DNA of 64,000 nt from Mesostigma viride (lineage: Eukaryota; Streptophyta; Mesostigmatophyceae; Mesostigmatales; Mesostigmataceae). The position numbers were made by a program, and so were the translations under genes. The stretch is taken from contig RPFO01000076.1 of assembly GCA_009746045.1 (NCBI GenBank), forward strand, positions 3,484,420-3,548,419. The letters run 5' to 3'. Below are positions 22,001 to 34,000 of this stretch, piece after piece. The notes under the pieces were generated by a model, which saw only the letters and a program-made list of their open reading frames with translations, was not told the origin of the DNA and ran no database searches. The stretch's first letter is position 1, and every line of letters starts with the position of its first letter.

Positions 22001-25000
22001 CCCTTCCCCCCCCCCTGCTGATGGTGCCTCACCACATACCTCCCCTAATAAGGCAGCGTAGTACACAGATCCCGCAACTGCTCTGTAACAGCGGACACAG
22101 ATCAGAGGCGAGCCAGTTGTGCCAGCGTAATCTAAAGGTAGTCCGCCACGTGTTGCCAGTCATCTATCTCGTTATCACATTTTGCCAGTCCGTTGACGTC
22201 ATCAGGGTACCCTGGCCGTACCACGCGGGGCAGTGGCGATACAACTGGTACTAGTATGGTAGTAGTATGAACATACTACACTAATATGATAGTAGTATAA
22301 ATCAGGCAATGGCATGAAATCAGGTACGGGCGTACCATGTGTAATTTGAAAATTGCTAGAAAAGGGCGTACCACGCGGATGTTCTTGGGGTTGCCACCTC
22401 GCGAGATCACCTCGTCCAACGCCATCATGATGGAGCCCCCTGCAGGGGCGGGGGGGGGAGGGGGACGGGGGAGGGGAACAACGACATGGGGTGATTAGGC
22501 CATGGCAAGCGTGCAGGCGAGTGTTGTACGAGACAACCAGCGCAGGCCGGAACTCAGTATGTTTTCATTCGCCAACATGCGTGCCTTTGCATGGCGTGAA
22601 TGCTGGCAAAGGCCAATTAGATAATAGGGACACCCCACGCTGCGGGTGCGCAGCTGGTCTCCCTGAACGGCCGATCCTGTTGGCCATATGCGGCATAAAC
22701 AAGCATCAACGCGCATGAACAAGATACCCACAAGTTAATACAGGGGCAGGTCACAACAAAAGCTTATACAGCGGCATGAACAAGATACCTCATAGCTACT
22801 ATACCGCAGGTCAACCCACATTTCATAGCAAACATGCAGCGGGGCGTAGTTGCAGCCAGCAGGAGCAAGGAGCCCGGACTCTTATTGCATCCAGAGGCCA
22901 AACACACGCTGCCTAGTCTGAACCCTATACTACAAGGGGATTCGCCAGATAAGCTGTTAAGGCCACAACTGCTACACATGGCAAGGCCGGCTGGCAACAC
23001 AACCATGGCAACGCACTGGGACGTAAGGTGCTCTCTTTCCAATAAAAAAGCTCCCGCGTCGCAAGCATGTGGTCTCCATGGCCACAGCCACCCACACCGC
23101 GCTCATGCCCTGTGCAGTTCCTATGCCTGGCATAAGAACTGCACAGGGCATGAGCGCGGTGTGGGTGGCTGTGTGAGTATGCCTACAACCAGATCGCGCT
23201 GATGCCCCGTGCTGATGCTATCACCGGCACTCACCGGTCGCCAGCATTGGGTCGCAGACGAGGATGATGTCCTTCTCCGAGAACGAGGGAGGCAGCCTGC
23301 GGGAGAAAAGGGGGAGGGGAGGGGAGGGGAGGGAGGGGAGGGGAGGGGAGGGAGGGGAGGGAGGGGAGGGGAGGGGAGGGGAGGGGAGGGGAGGGGAGGG
23401 GAGGGGAGGGGAGGGGAGGGAGGGGAGGGAGGGAGGGAGGGGAGGGGAGGGGAGGGAGGGGAGGGAGGGGAGGGGAGGGGAGGGAGGGGAGGGGAGGGGA
23501 GGGAGGGGAGGGGAGGGGAGCGAGCGAGAGAGCGAGAGAGTGAGAGAAGGGGGGGGGGGGGGGGAGTGTACCAGCCATGAAAAAAAGGGAGATAGGTAGA
23601 TAGATAATTAGATGTAAGAGGGGAGGCATTCTGCGGGGAGAGATGGGCGCGGGTGGGTGGGTGGGTGGGTGGGTGGGTGGGTGGGTGGGTGGGTGGGTGG
23701 GTGGTGGGTGGGTGGGTGGGTGGGTGGGTGGGTGGGTGGGTGGGTGGGCAGGTGGAGATACAGGATAGACCGCTTTTATTCAGATGCTGTAGCCCTTTTA
23801 GGCCATGCTTATTGCTTAAGGGGTCTCAAGGCCGGGGTTGAACACACACAGACACACAGAAAAGACAAGCGTTTGTGCCAATATAGCCCTTTCAAAATTC
23901 ACCTGCATCCATGCAGCCTCCACGTCATGCGTGTGGCGCGAGGCGCATGAGGTGGCAGGCGCGTAGATGCATTTTCAGCAAGGTGAGGGGCATGGTAGAG
24001 GAGAGACGCTCAAGGATGATGTGGCATGGACCTACCGGTTCAGGTACATGGATGGCTGCAGCGTCTTGTCGTCTCGGATAATGCCTGGCAAGCCCGCACA
24101 AAAGAACATGGCAGACAGGTGTATGCAAACGGCACAACGAGAGCAGTCGCCGCAGCATTTACTTAGAGAGCAGGCAACCCCGGATTGGAGTACAGGGGAT
24201 GCAGCCAGCTGTCTGCCAGGTGCACGGGAGCATAACACTCCTTGCCTAATACTAGCGTTTTAGAGAAACAAAGCAATTCTGCCGCCGTCATGGCGATGGT
24301 GGTTAAGACGCGCTTGGAAGAACCGATGCACCTACCAGCATAAGAGTGAGAGTACCTTGGTCGACCAGGAACATGACCGCCGACCATTGCAGTGTTTGCC
24401 ACCAAGAGCAAGAATCTTAGCTACCGCACACAACTCTTGGCATCAAATGTGGCCACCTCGTCACAGCCAAGCATCAAGATGGCAAGGAAAGGCGAGGCCA
24501 ACGAAAACAAGTGCGCCACAGCTCCAACATGGGCCCTCAAGCTTCCCTTCCACAGCGACCCATGGCCCACCTGCGTGCTTGGCCGGTGGACCTATACCGC
24601 GGGTCATCACAGGAATGGTGGGACCTTGGTCATCGTCAGGCTGTGACGGCTGTCCCTATTCATGTAAATACAGGCCACCGGACAGCTCACCTACGTGGTA
24701 CGTCTTGCACAGCGGCAATAATGTGTCGGTTTTCTCCAGCAGGGCCAGGCCCGCGCGCAGTATGGGCACCACCTGGGATGGGGGAGGGGTGATTGGCAAG
24801 GGGGTGATCGGTGGGACGGCGAAAAGAAGTCAGCAAGCCGGCCGACAGGCGCGCACATGACCTGGTGGAGCGGTGGCTCTGAAAACCTGCCAAAGGGTGT
24901 GTGCTCTGTGAGCGTATGTGCATGTGGGGAAGATATAAAGAGTGCGTGTGTGTGTGTGACCTAGAGGGTATCACTCTGGTATCACATTGAGAGAGTAGCA

Positions 25001-28000
25001 TCTGTAGAGAGAGTAGTATATAGCGATAGTATATAGAGACAGTGATCTCCTGCACTGGTGTAAAAGCTGACGATATTTACTGAACTGGGTGCCTCACTGG
25101 GTGCCTCATAAATTTCTTGTAGCGCTGTTCTATATTCCCTCTCTCTACATGCATGACCAACCGGGTGCGCCCCTAAAAAGTTATTCACAAACACTATTAA
25201 CAAAAAAGATATCGGCATTCCAGACTTTCAAGACATAGAGCTTTCGTTCTGTGCAAGACATAGAACACGGTAGAATGATCGAACATGCAACTTCATGGTG
25301 ACATCCGGAAGCACTGGCACATATGGGTTGGTAGACTTCTGAACCCTTCAAAACGCTGTCATGTCGATACATAATGCTTTATGTATCACCGCCAGATGAA
25401 CTCTATCAATAAACTGCATCAAGAAACCGCTAATTAAGCCGACCCTAGCCCCAGGACCCCAAAATTGTTACCACGTGTGGAGAGGCCGTGACTTCATCCA
25501 CACGATGGCTGAGGACGATGGGTGTCGGTAACGGTGAGAACCCAGTTGGATAGTAAGGCCTCACTTTGACGGACACGACATTCTGAGAAGCCACCTTCAC
25601 GGACACGGTGGGGTTGCCCACAACCTTTTACTCTTTGCGACCCGGTCGCGGCATGTAGACACCTCACTTTCACGGACACGGTGGGGTTGCCCACAACCTT
25701 TTACTCTTTGCGACCCGGTCGCGGCATGGAGACACCTCACCTTCACGGACACGGTGGGGTTGCCCACAACCTTTTACTCTTTGCGACCCGGTTGCGGCAT
25801 GTAGACACCTCACCTTCATGGTCACGGTGGGGGTTGCCCACAACCTTTTACTCTTTGCGACCCGGTCGCGGCATGTAGACACCTCACCTTTACGGACACG
25901 GTGGGGTTGCCCACAACCTTTGACTCTTTGCGACCCGGCTCGCGGCATGTAGACACCTTACCTTTACGGACACGGTGGGGTTGCCCACAACCTTTTACTC
26001 TTTGCGACCCGGCTTGCGGCATGTAGACACCTCACCTTCACGGACACGGTGGGGGTTGCCCACAACCTTTCACTCTTTGCGAACCCGTCGCGGAATGTAG
26101 ACACCTCACCTTCACGGGCACGGTGGGGTTGCCCACAACCTTTTACTCTTTGCGACCCGGCTCGCGGCATGTAGACACCTCACCTTCACGGACACGGTGG
26201 GGTTGCCCACAACCTTTTACTCTTTGCGACCCTGCTCGCGGCATGTAGACACCTCACCTTCACGGACACGGTGGGGTTGCCCACAACCTTTCACTCTTTG
26301 CGACCCGGTCGCGGCATGTAGACACCTCACCTTCACGGACACGGTGGGGTTGCCCACAACCTTTTACTCTTTGCGACCCGGCTCGCGGCATGTAGACACC
26401 TCACCTTCACGGACACGGTGGGGTTGCCCACAACCTTTCACTCTTTGCGACCCGGCTTGCGGCATGTAGACACCTCACCTTCACGGACACGGTGGGGTTG
26501 CCCACAACCTTTTACTCTTGGCGACCTGGTCGCGGCATGTAGACACCTCACCTTCACGGACACGGTGGGGTTGCCCACAACCTTTTACTCTTTGCGACCC
26601 GGCTTGCGGCGTGTAGACACCTCACCTTCACGGGCACGGGGGGGTTGCCCACAACCTTTCACTCTTTGCGACCCGGCTCGCGGCATGTAGACACCTCACC
26701 TTCACGGACACGGTGGGGTTGCCCACAACCTTTTACTCTTGGCGACCCGGCTCGCGGCATGTAGACACCTCACCTTCACGGACACGGTGGGGTTGCCCAC
26801 AACCTTTCACTCTTTGCGACCCGGCTCGCGGCATGTAGACACCTTACCTTCACGGACACGGTGGGGTTGCCCACAACCTTTCACTCTTTGCGACCCGGCT
26901 CGCGGCATGGAGACACTTCACCTTCATGGACACGGTGGGGTTGCCCACAACCTTTTACTCTTTGCGACCCGGCTTGCGGCATGTAGACACCTCACCTTCA
27001 CGGACACGGTGGGGTTGCCCACAACCTTTTACTCTTTGCGACCCGGCTTGCGGCATGTAGACACCTCACCTTCACGGACACGGTGGGGTTGCCCACAACC
27101 TTTTACTCTTTGCGACCCGGCTCGCGGCATGTAGACACCTCACCTTCACGGACACGGCGGGGTTGCCCACAACCTTTTACTCTTTGCGACCCGGCTTGCG
27201 GCATGTAGACACCTCACCTTCACGGACACGGGGGGGTTGCCCACAACCTTTTACTCTTTGCGACCCGGCTTGCGGCATGTAGACACCTTACCTTCACGGG
27301 CACGGTGGGGTAGCCCACAACCTTTCACTCTTTGCGACCCGGTCGCGGCATGTAGACACCACCTTCACGGACACGGTGGGGTTGCCCACAACCTTTCACT
27401 CTTGGCGACCCGGCTCGCGGCATGTAGACACCTCACCTTCACGGACACGGTGGGGTTGCCCACAACCTTTCACTCTTTGCGACCCGGCTCGCGGCATGTA
27501 GACACCTCACCTTCACGGACACGGTGGGGTTGCCCACAACCTTTGACTCTTTGTGACCCGGCTCGCGGCATGGAGACACTTCACCTTCACGGACACGATG
27601 GGGTTGCCCACAACCTTTTACTCCTTACGACCCGGCTTGCGGCATGTAGACACCTCACCTTCACGGGCACGGTGGGGTTGCCCACAACCTTTTACTCTTT
27701 GCGACCCGGCTCGCGGCATGTAGACACCTCACTTTCACGGACACGACATTCTGAGAAGCCACCTTCACGGACACGATGGGGTTGCCCACAACCCTTTACT
27801 CTTTGCGACCCGGCTTGCGGCATGTAGACACCTCACCTTCACGGACACGGAGGGATAGCCCACAACCTTTTACTCTTTGCGAACCCGTCGCGGAATGTAG
27901 ACACCTCACCTTCACGGGCACGGTGGGGTTGCCCACAACCTTTGACTCTTTGCGACCCGGCTCGCGGCATGTAGACACCTCACCTTCACGGACACGGTGG

Positions 28001-31000
28001 GGTTGCCCACAACCTTTTACTCTTGGCGACCCGGCTCGCGGCATGTAGACACCTCACCTTCACGGACACGGTGGGGTTGCCCACAACCTTTCACTCTTTG
28101 CGACCCGGCTCGCGGCATGTAGACACCTCACCTTCACGGACACGGTGGGGTTTGCCCACAACCTTTGACTCTTTGCGACCCGGCTTGCGGCATGTAGACA
28201 CCTCACTTTCACGGACACGGTGGGGTTGCCCACAACCTTTCACTCTTTGCGACCCGGCTCGCGGCATGTAGACACCTCACTTTCACGGACACGGTGGGGT
28301 TGCCCACAACCTTTCACTCTTTGCGACCCGGCTCGCGGCATGTAGACACCTCACCTTCACGGACACGGAGGGATAGCCCACAACCTTTTACTCTTTGCGA
28401 CCCGGCTCGCGGCATGTAGACACCTCACCTTCACGGACACGGTGGGGTTGCCCACAACCTTTTACTCTTTGCGACCCGGCTTGCGGCATGTAGACACCTC
28501 ACTTTCGCGGACACGGTGGGGTTGCCCACAACCTTTTACTCTTTGCGACCCGGCTCGCGGCATGTAGACACCTCACCTTCACGGACACGGTGGGGGTTGC
28601 CCACAACCTTTTACTCTTTGCGACCCGGCTTGCGGCGTGTAGACACCTCACCTTCACGGGCACGGGGGGGTTGCCCACAACCTTTCACTCTTTGCGACCC
28701 GGCTCGCGGCATGTAGACACCTCACCTTCACGGACACGGTGGGGTTGCCCACAACCTTTTACTCTTGGCGACCCGGCTCGCGGCATGTAGACACCTCACC
28801 TTCACGGACACGGTGGGGTTGCCCACAACCTTTCACTCTTTGCGACCCGGCTCGCGGCATGTAGACACCTTACCTTCACGGACACGGGGGGGTTGCCCAC
28901 AACCTTTGACTCTTTGCGACCCGGCTCGCGGCATGGAGACACTTCACCTTCACGGACACGGTGGGGTTGCCCACAACCTTTCACTCTTTGCGACCCGGCT
29001 CGCGGCATGTAGACACCTCACCTTCACGGACACGGCGGGGTTGCCCACAACCTTTTACTCTTTGCGACCCGGCTTGCGGCATGTAGACACCTCACCTTCA
29101 CAGACACGGTGGGGTAGCCCACAACCTTTGACTCTTTGCGACCCGGCTCGCGGCATGTAGACACCTCACCTTCACGGACACGGCGGGGTTGCCCACAACC
29201 TTTTACTCTTTGCGACCCGGTCGCGGCATGTAGACACCTCACCTTCACGGACACGGTGGGGGTTGCCCACAACCTTTCACTCTTTGCGACCCGGTCGCGG
29301 CATGTAGACACCTCACCTTCACGGGCACGGTGGGGTAGCCCACAACCTTTCACTCTTTGCGACCCGGTCGCGGCATGTAGACACCACCTTCACGGACACG
29401 GTGGGGTTGCCCACAACCTTTTACTCTTGGCGACCCGGCTCGCGGCATGTAGACACCTCACCTTCACGGACACGGTGGGGTTGCCCACAACCTTTTACTC
29501 TTTGCGACCCGGCTCGCGGCATGTAGACACCTCACTTTCACGGACACGACATTCTGAGAAGCCACCTTCACGGACACGATGGGGTTGCCCACAACCTTTT
29601 ACTCCTTGCGACCCGGCTTGCGGCATGTAGACACCTCACCTTTACGGACACGGTGGGGTTGCCCACAACCTTTTACTCTTTGCGACCCGGCTCGCGGCAT
29701 GTAGACACCTCACCTACACGGACACGGTGGGGTTGCCCACAACCTTTTACTCTTTGCGACCCGGCTGGCGGCATGTAGACACCTCACCTTTACGGACACG
29801 GTGGGGTTGCCCACAACCTTTTACTCTTTGCGACCCGGCTCGCGGCATGTAGACACCTCACCTTTACGGACACGGTGGGGTTGCCCACAACCTTTCACTC
29901 TTGCGACCCGGTCGCGGCATGTAGACACCTCACCTTCACGGACACGGTGGGGTTGCCCACAACCTTTCACTCTTTGCGACCCGGCTCGCGGCATGTAGAC
30001 ACCTCACCTTTACGGACACGGTGGGGTAGCCCACAACCTTTTACTCTTGCGACCCGGTCGCGGCATGTAGACACCTCACCTTTATGGACACGGTGGGGTT
30101 GCCCACAACCTTTTACTCTTGGCGACCCGGCTCGCGGCATGTAGACACCTCACCTTCATGGACACGGTGGGGTAGCCCACAACCTTTTACTCTTTGCGAC
30201 CCGGCTTGCGGCATGTAGACACCTCACCTTCACGGACACGGTGGGGTCCAGCGCCGTGACCTCTGCCAGCCCGCACGGGGTCTCCACTTGGCCCGTGATG
30301 GTTGCCTGCGATGGTGACCAGTGCAAGTAGGGAACAGCAATGTGCCCACCCCACAAGCAGATGCCACGCAGGTCAGGTCAATGAAAAGAGCCCTGTCCTG
30401 AGTGTTAGCATTTCATCTTCGGTGTTAGCACTGGCTAATATATCAACGTTAGCATCTGCACTAGTTGTCGGGTTGAGAGTTGAAAAATCAGGGTTGACAG
30501 CTGAGAATACATTTTACATGGCGGCGACTCTCTCTTAAGCAGCTGACAGAGCCTGCCGCCATTTTCTAACCCGACCACAACCCCCCCAACATTCCCATTT
30601 AAATAGGGGAACCCCTGCCTTTCATTAGCTTAGCCATATGCTGACGATTTAATTTCTCAAATCACCCAGGCACCACCCTGGCCGAGAGGTATGCATGTGA
30701 GGAGAAGGACACAGCCTCAAGATGGACAGGAAGGCAGCGGACCATGCGAGGCAGCACGCTTGACCTCCTTTGCCGCCTTGTGGCTAGTACGAGCACAGCC
30801 TGCACGCGCCACACCTCAACGATAGACGATGTAAGAGCCACACATCACCAATGACTGTTCAAGCGCCACACATCAAATATAAACATTCGAGCGCCACACC
30901 TCAAATATGAACATTCGAGCGCATACACATAAACCCACCAGCAGGTCCCGCGTGGCTTCGTAGATGAGGATGTGGCCGAGCTCCGCGATCGCGCCACCTG

Positions 31001-34000
31001 TCCACACACAGCGGTTGCCAGCAGCGCGCCCAGTCTCGCACGCTCCGCGTCGTGAATACATGGACTACTTGACAAACATGGCAAGGTACATCGCTGGGTG
31101 CATTGTGAGCTCACGCTGTGAGCAACTGCAAACAAAAAGTCCATACAAAATGATCAACAAACTGAAAGCTAATACTAGCCATCATGCACACATCCTTGGG
31201 GGCAGCACCATCAATCAAGTGCGATGCAATCGACTGTTGGCATTTGAACGCACGCATTGATGAATCGAAAGATTTATGAAAAGTCAAGGTTGACGTGTCA
31301 TTATCAACAGTCACGGCCATCTCGGCCGAGGAGGAGGACTGAAAAAAACAGGAAAAAAAAAAAACGGGGACAAATATCAGGGGTCCGAGGTCTGCAACCC
31401 ACCTGACCCACTCCATACCACACGCAGCCACGCACCCGCTGACTCGAAACAGGAAATGAAATGAACTTGGTGTTGAGCCTGTGTCTGGGCATGCCCACGC
31501 GCGCACTGTCCCTGCGTCACACCACCTACAGTCTCCTGGCCATGCGTATGCGCGCACGCGTCCCCTCTCTCCTGGCCATGCGTATGCGCGCACACGTCCC
31601 CTCTCTCATGCCACCTGGGCCACGTGTGCACGCTTGCCCTCTCTCATGCCACCAGGGCCACGCGCGCACGCTTGCCCTATCTCATGCCACCGGGGCCACC
31701 CGCACACGCTTGCCCTCTCTCACGCCACCAGGGCCACGTGCGCACACTTGCCCTCTCTCATGCCACCGGGGCCACGCGCGCACGCTTGCCCTCTCTCATG
31801 CCACCGGGGCCACGCGCGCACGCTTGCCCTCTCTCATGCCACCTGGGCCACACGCGCACGCTTGCCCTCTCATGCCACCTGGGCCACGCGCGCACACTTG
31901 CCCTCTCTCATGCCACCAAGGCCACGCGCGCACGCTTGCCCTCTCTCATGCCACCGGGGCCACGCGCGCACACTTGCCCTCTCTCATGCCACCTGGGCCA
32001 CACGCGCACGCTTGCCCTCTCTCATGCCACCTGGGCCACGCGCGCACGCTTGCCCTCTCTCATGCCACCGGGGCCACGCGCGCACGCTTGCCCTCTCTCA
32101 TGCCACCAGGGCCACGCGCGCACGCTTGCCCTCTCATGCCACCTGGGCCACGCGCGCACGCTTGCCCTCTCTCATGCCACCTGGGCCACACGCGCACGCT
32201 TGCCCTCTCTCATGCCACCAGGGCCACGTACGGAAGACAGAGGAGGGCGTCTGCTTGTTGCGCGCGACGGCCACCCAGTGCTGGATGAGGGGGTGCGGCG
32301 GCACGATCACCTGCATGGGTGGGGCACGCGTGGTGGGATGACGCAGCAGCGGGTCGGGCACGCTCAGGGGTAGGCATCCGGGTGGGTTGTGTCTGTGCAT
32401 GCAAGTTTAGGCCGTATGGCCGTGCATGCGCACAGGTGTGGCTGATGGCGAATCACCGTGCCCATATGGGTGATAGTTCCTCGCGACGCCACGCCATGCC
32501 ACCATGATGACGATGACAACCACAAGACAAAGGCATCGCAAGCATACGAGATCGAGATCGATGGCAGTTGCAAGGGCAACGGCAATGGCACTCCTCGTGC
32601 AAGGATGCCCCAAAAGAACGCCAGACTGTGATTGCGACGTGCTCCCGTTGACGAGACAGGAGAGAACCGCCCCCATATTTCAGAGAGAACATTGCTAACA
32701 GGGGCCCATCTCAAGCAACGCGAGAAGGGCAACCGGTACGTTGCCACGTGTCCACGTTGGGAGGGCACACGTGAGGGCCGTGGCGAGGTGCCCAGACCAC
32801 AGGCTGAGCGCACCCACTCTGCCAAGCGCGCAGCAACAGGGTGCGGCCCCCCTACCCTGTCACTGGCGCACCCCTTATCCTGTCATGGCCGCCCCCCCTT
32901 TCCAGTCATGGCCGCCTCCCCTTGCTGTCATGGGGACCTCTTTCACCAACAGGGCGATGAGCGCCCGCACGAATACTGGCAACCCAGGACGGGGCCACCA
33001 GGGACAGGGGCCTTGCGTTTACCCAGCGACAATCATGAGAAGAGATGAGATAAAAGCCTCCATCGTCCTTGGTACACCGTGGCGCGGTCGCAATAATTAG
33101 TTAAATTTTTCCTCAGCAAGCAAATCGATTATCAAGAATGAATATCAAGCGAACCAAACCATGGACAGCTGGCCGGAGGGCTACTGACCCTCGGTGTGCA
33201 GCCCCTCAGCAGGCAGCCCTGGCCTTGTGCAAGTGGCATGGTGTCATACGCGCAGCAGTGTGCCGTATGCACGGCAGCTAACACCTACTGCCGTCATTGC
33301 TAATGCCATCAGGCTCATTACAGGAACATATGCAAGTGCATTTTCTTGCGAGGGCAATGTCAGGCAATTCAATAAAGCATCTGGCCTTGATTAGTCTGAT
33401 AACCACACAATCTATCTTCACAAGACGCAAATGTGCAGCATCCTACGATGCTCACGTCTCTGCAATGTGCTGCATGGCAACCACTAGACGGGATACCCAC
33501 AGCAACAACCCCTTCGTCTGGCACGAGCACGAATGCGGAATAGACACACCACGTTCGGTACCTACGTCAGCAATCACAACCAGGCCCGACCAACTTCAGT
33601 AACCCTATTTGCACTAGCCCAACTTTGCGAAAGAAAGCGCGCGACTGGCCCAGCCCCTCATGCACGTTGCCGATGAAATGCAAAGGAGGGCTTGAAAGCG
33701 CTGGAGGGGGCTTGAAAGCGGGGAAGAAAGAGACTGATGGGTGGGGTTTGGGGATGGGGAGAGGAAGAAAGGCTATTTCTTATTTATGAATCTAGGAATA
33801 TGTGGTTCCGGGTGGCGCCTCACCAGCATCTGCGACGACTTGGTGGGGTCGGTCACCGCGGCCTTGGTCGAGCCTGCCTGGCTCAGCACCCTGGTCAGGC
33901 CCAGGGGCTGGGACGAGCGGTACGGGCCGGACCAATTGAGCGCCTCACCGAACATGATGCGCCGCGACTGGGATGGGTCATGTGCAGCAAACAATCGATG

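Noticed and set aside
23209-23950. Gly/Glu/Arg and Gly/Trp/Val repeat proteins
   Set aside because: Translation of GGGGA and GGGT simple repeats in UPP intron 7.
25494-30356. Many 60-196-codon frames on both strands and a CRISPR-like appearance
   Set aside because: Regular 73/74-bp tandem units with no unique spacers, inside a eukaryotic intron; not a CRISPR array and not proteins.
31461-32373. Plus-strand His/Pro/Leu/Ala repeat proteins of 249-286 codons
   Set aside because: By-products of the 38-bp repeat in UPP intron 3.
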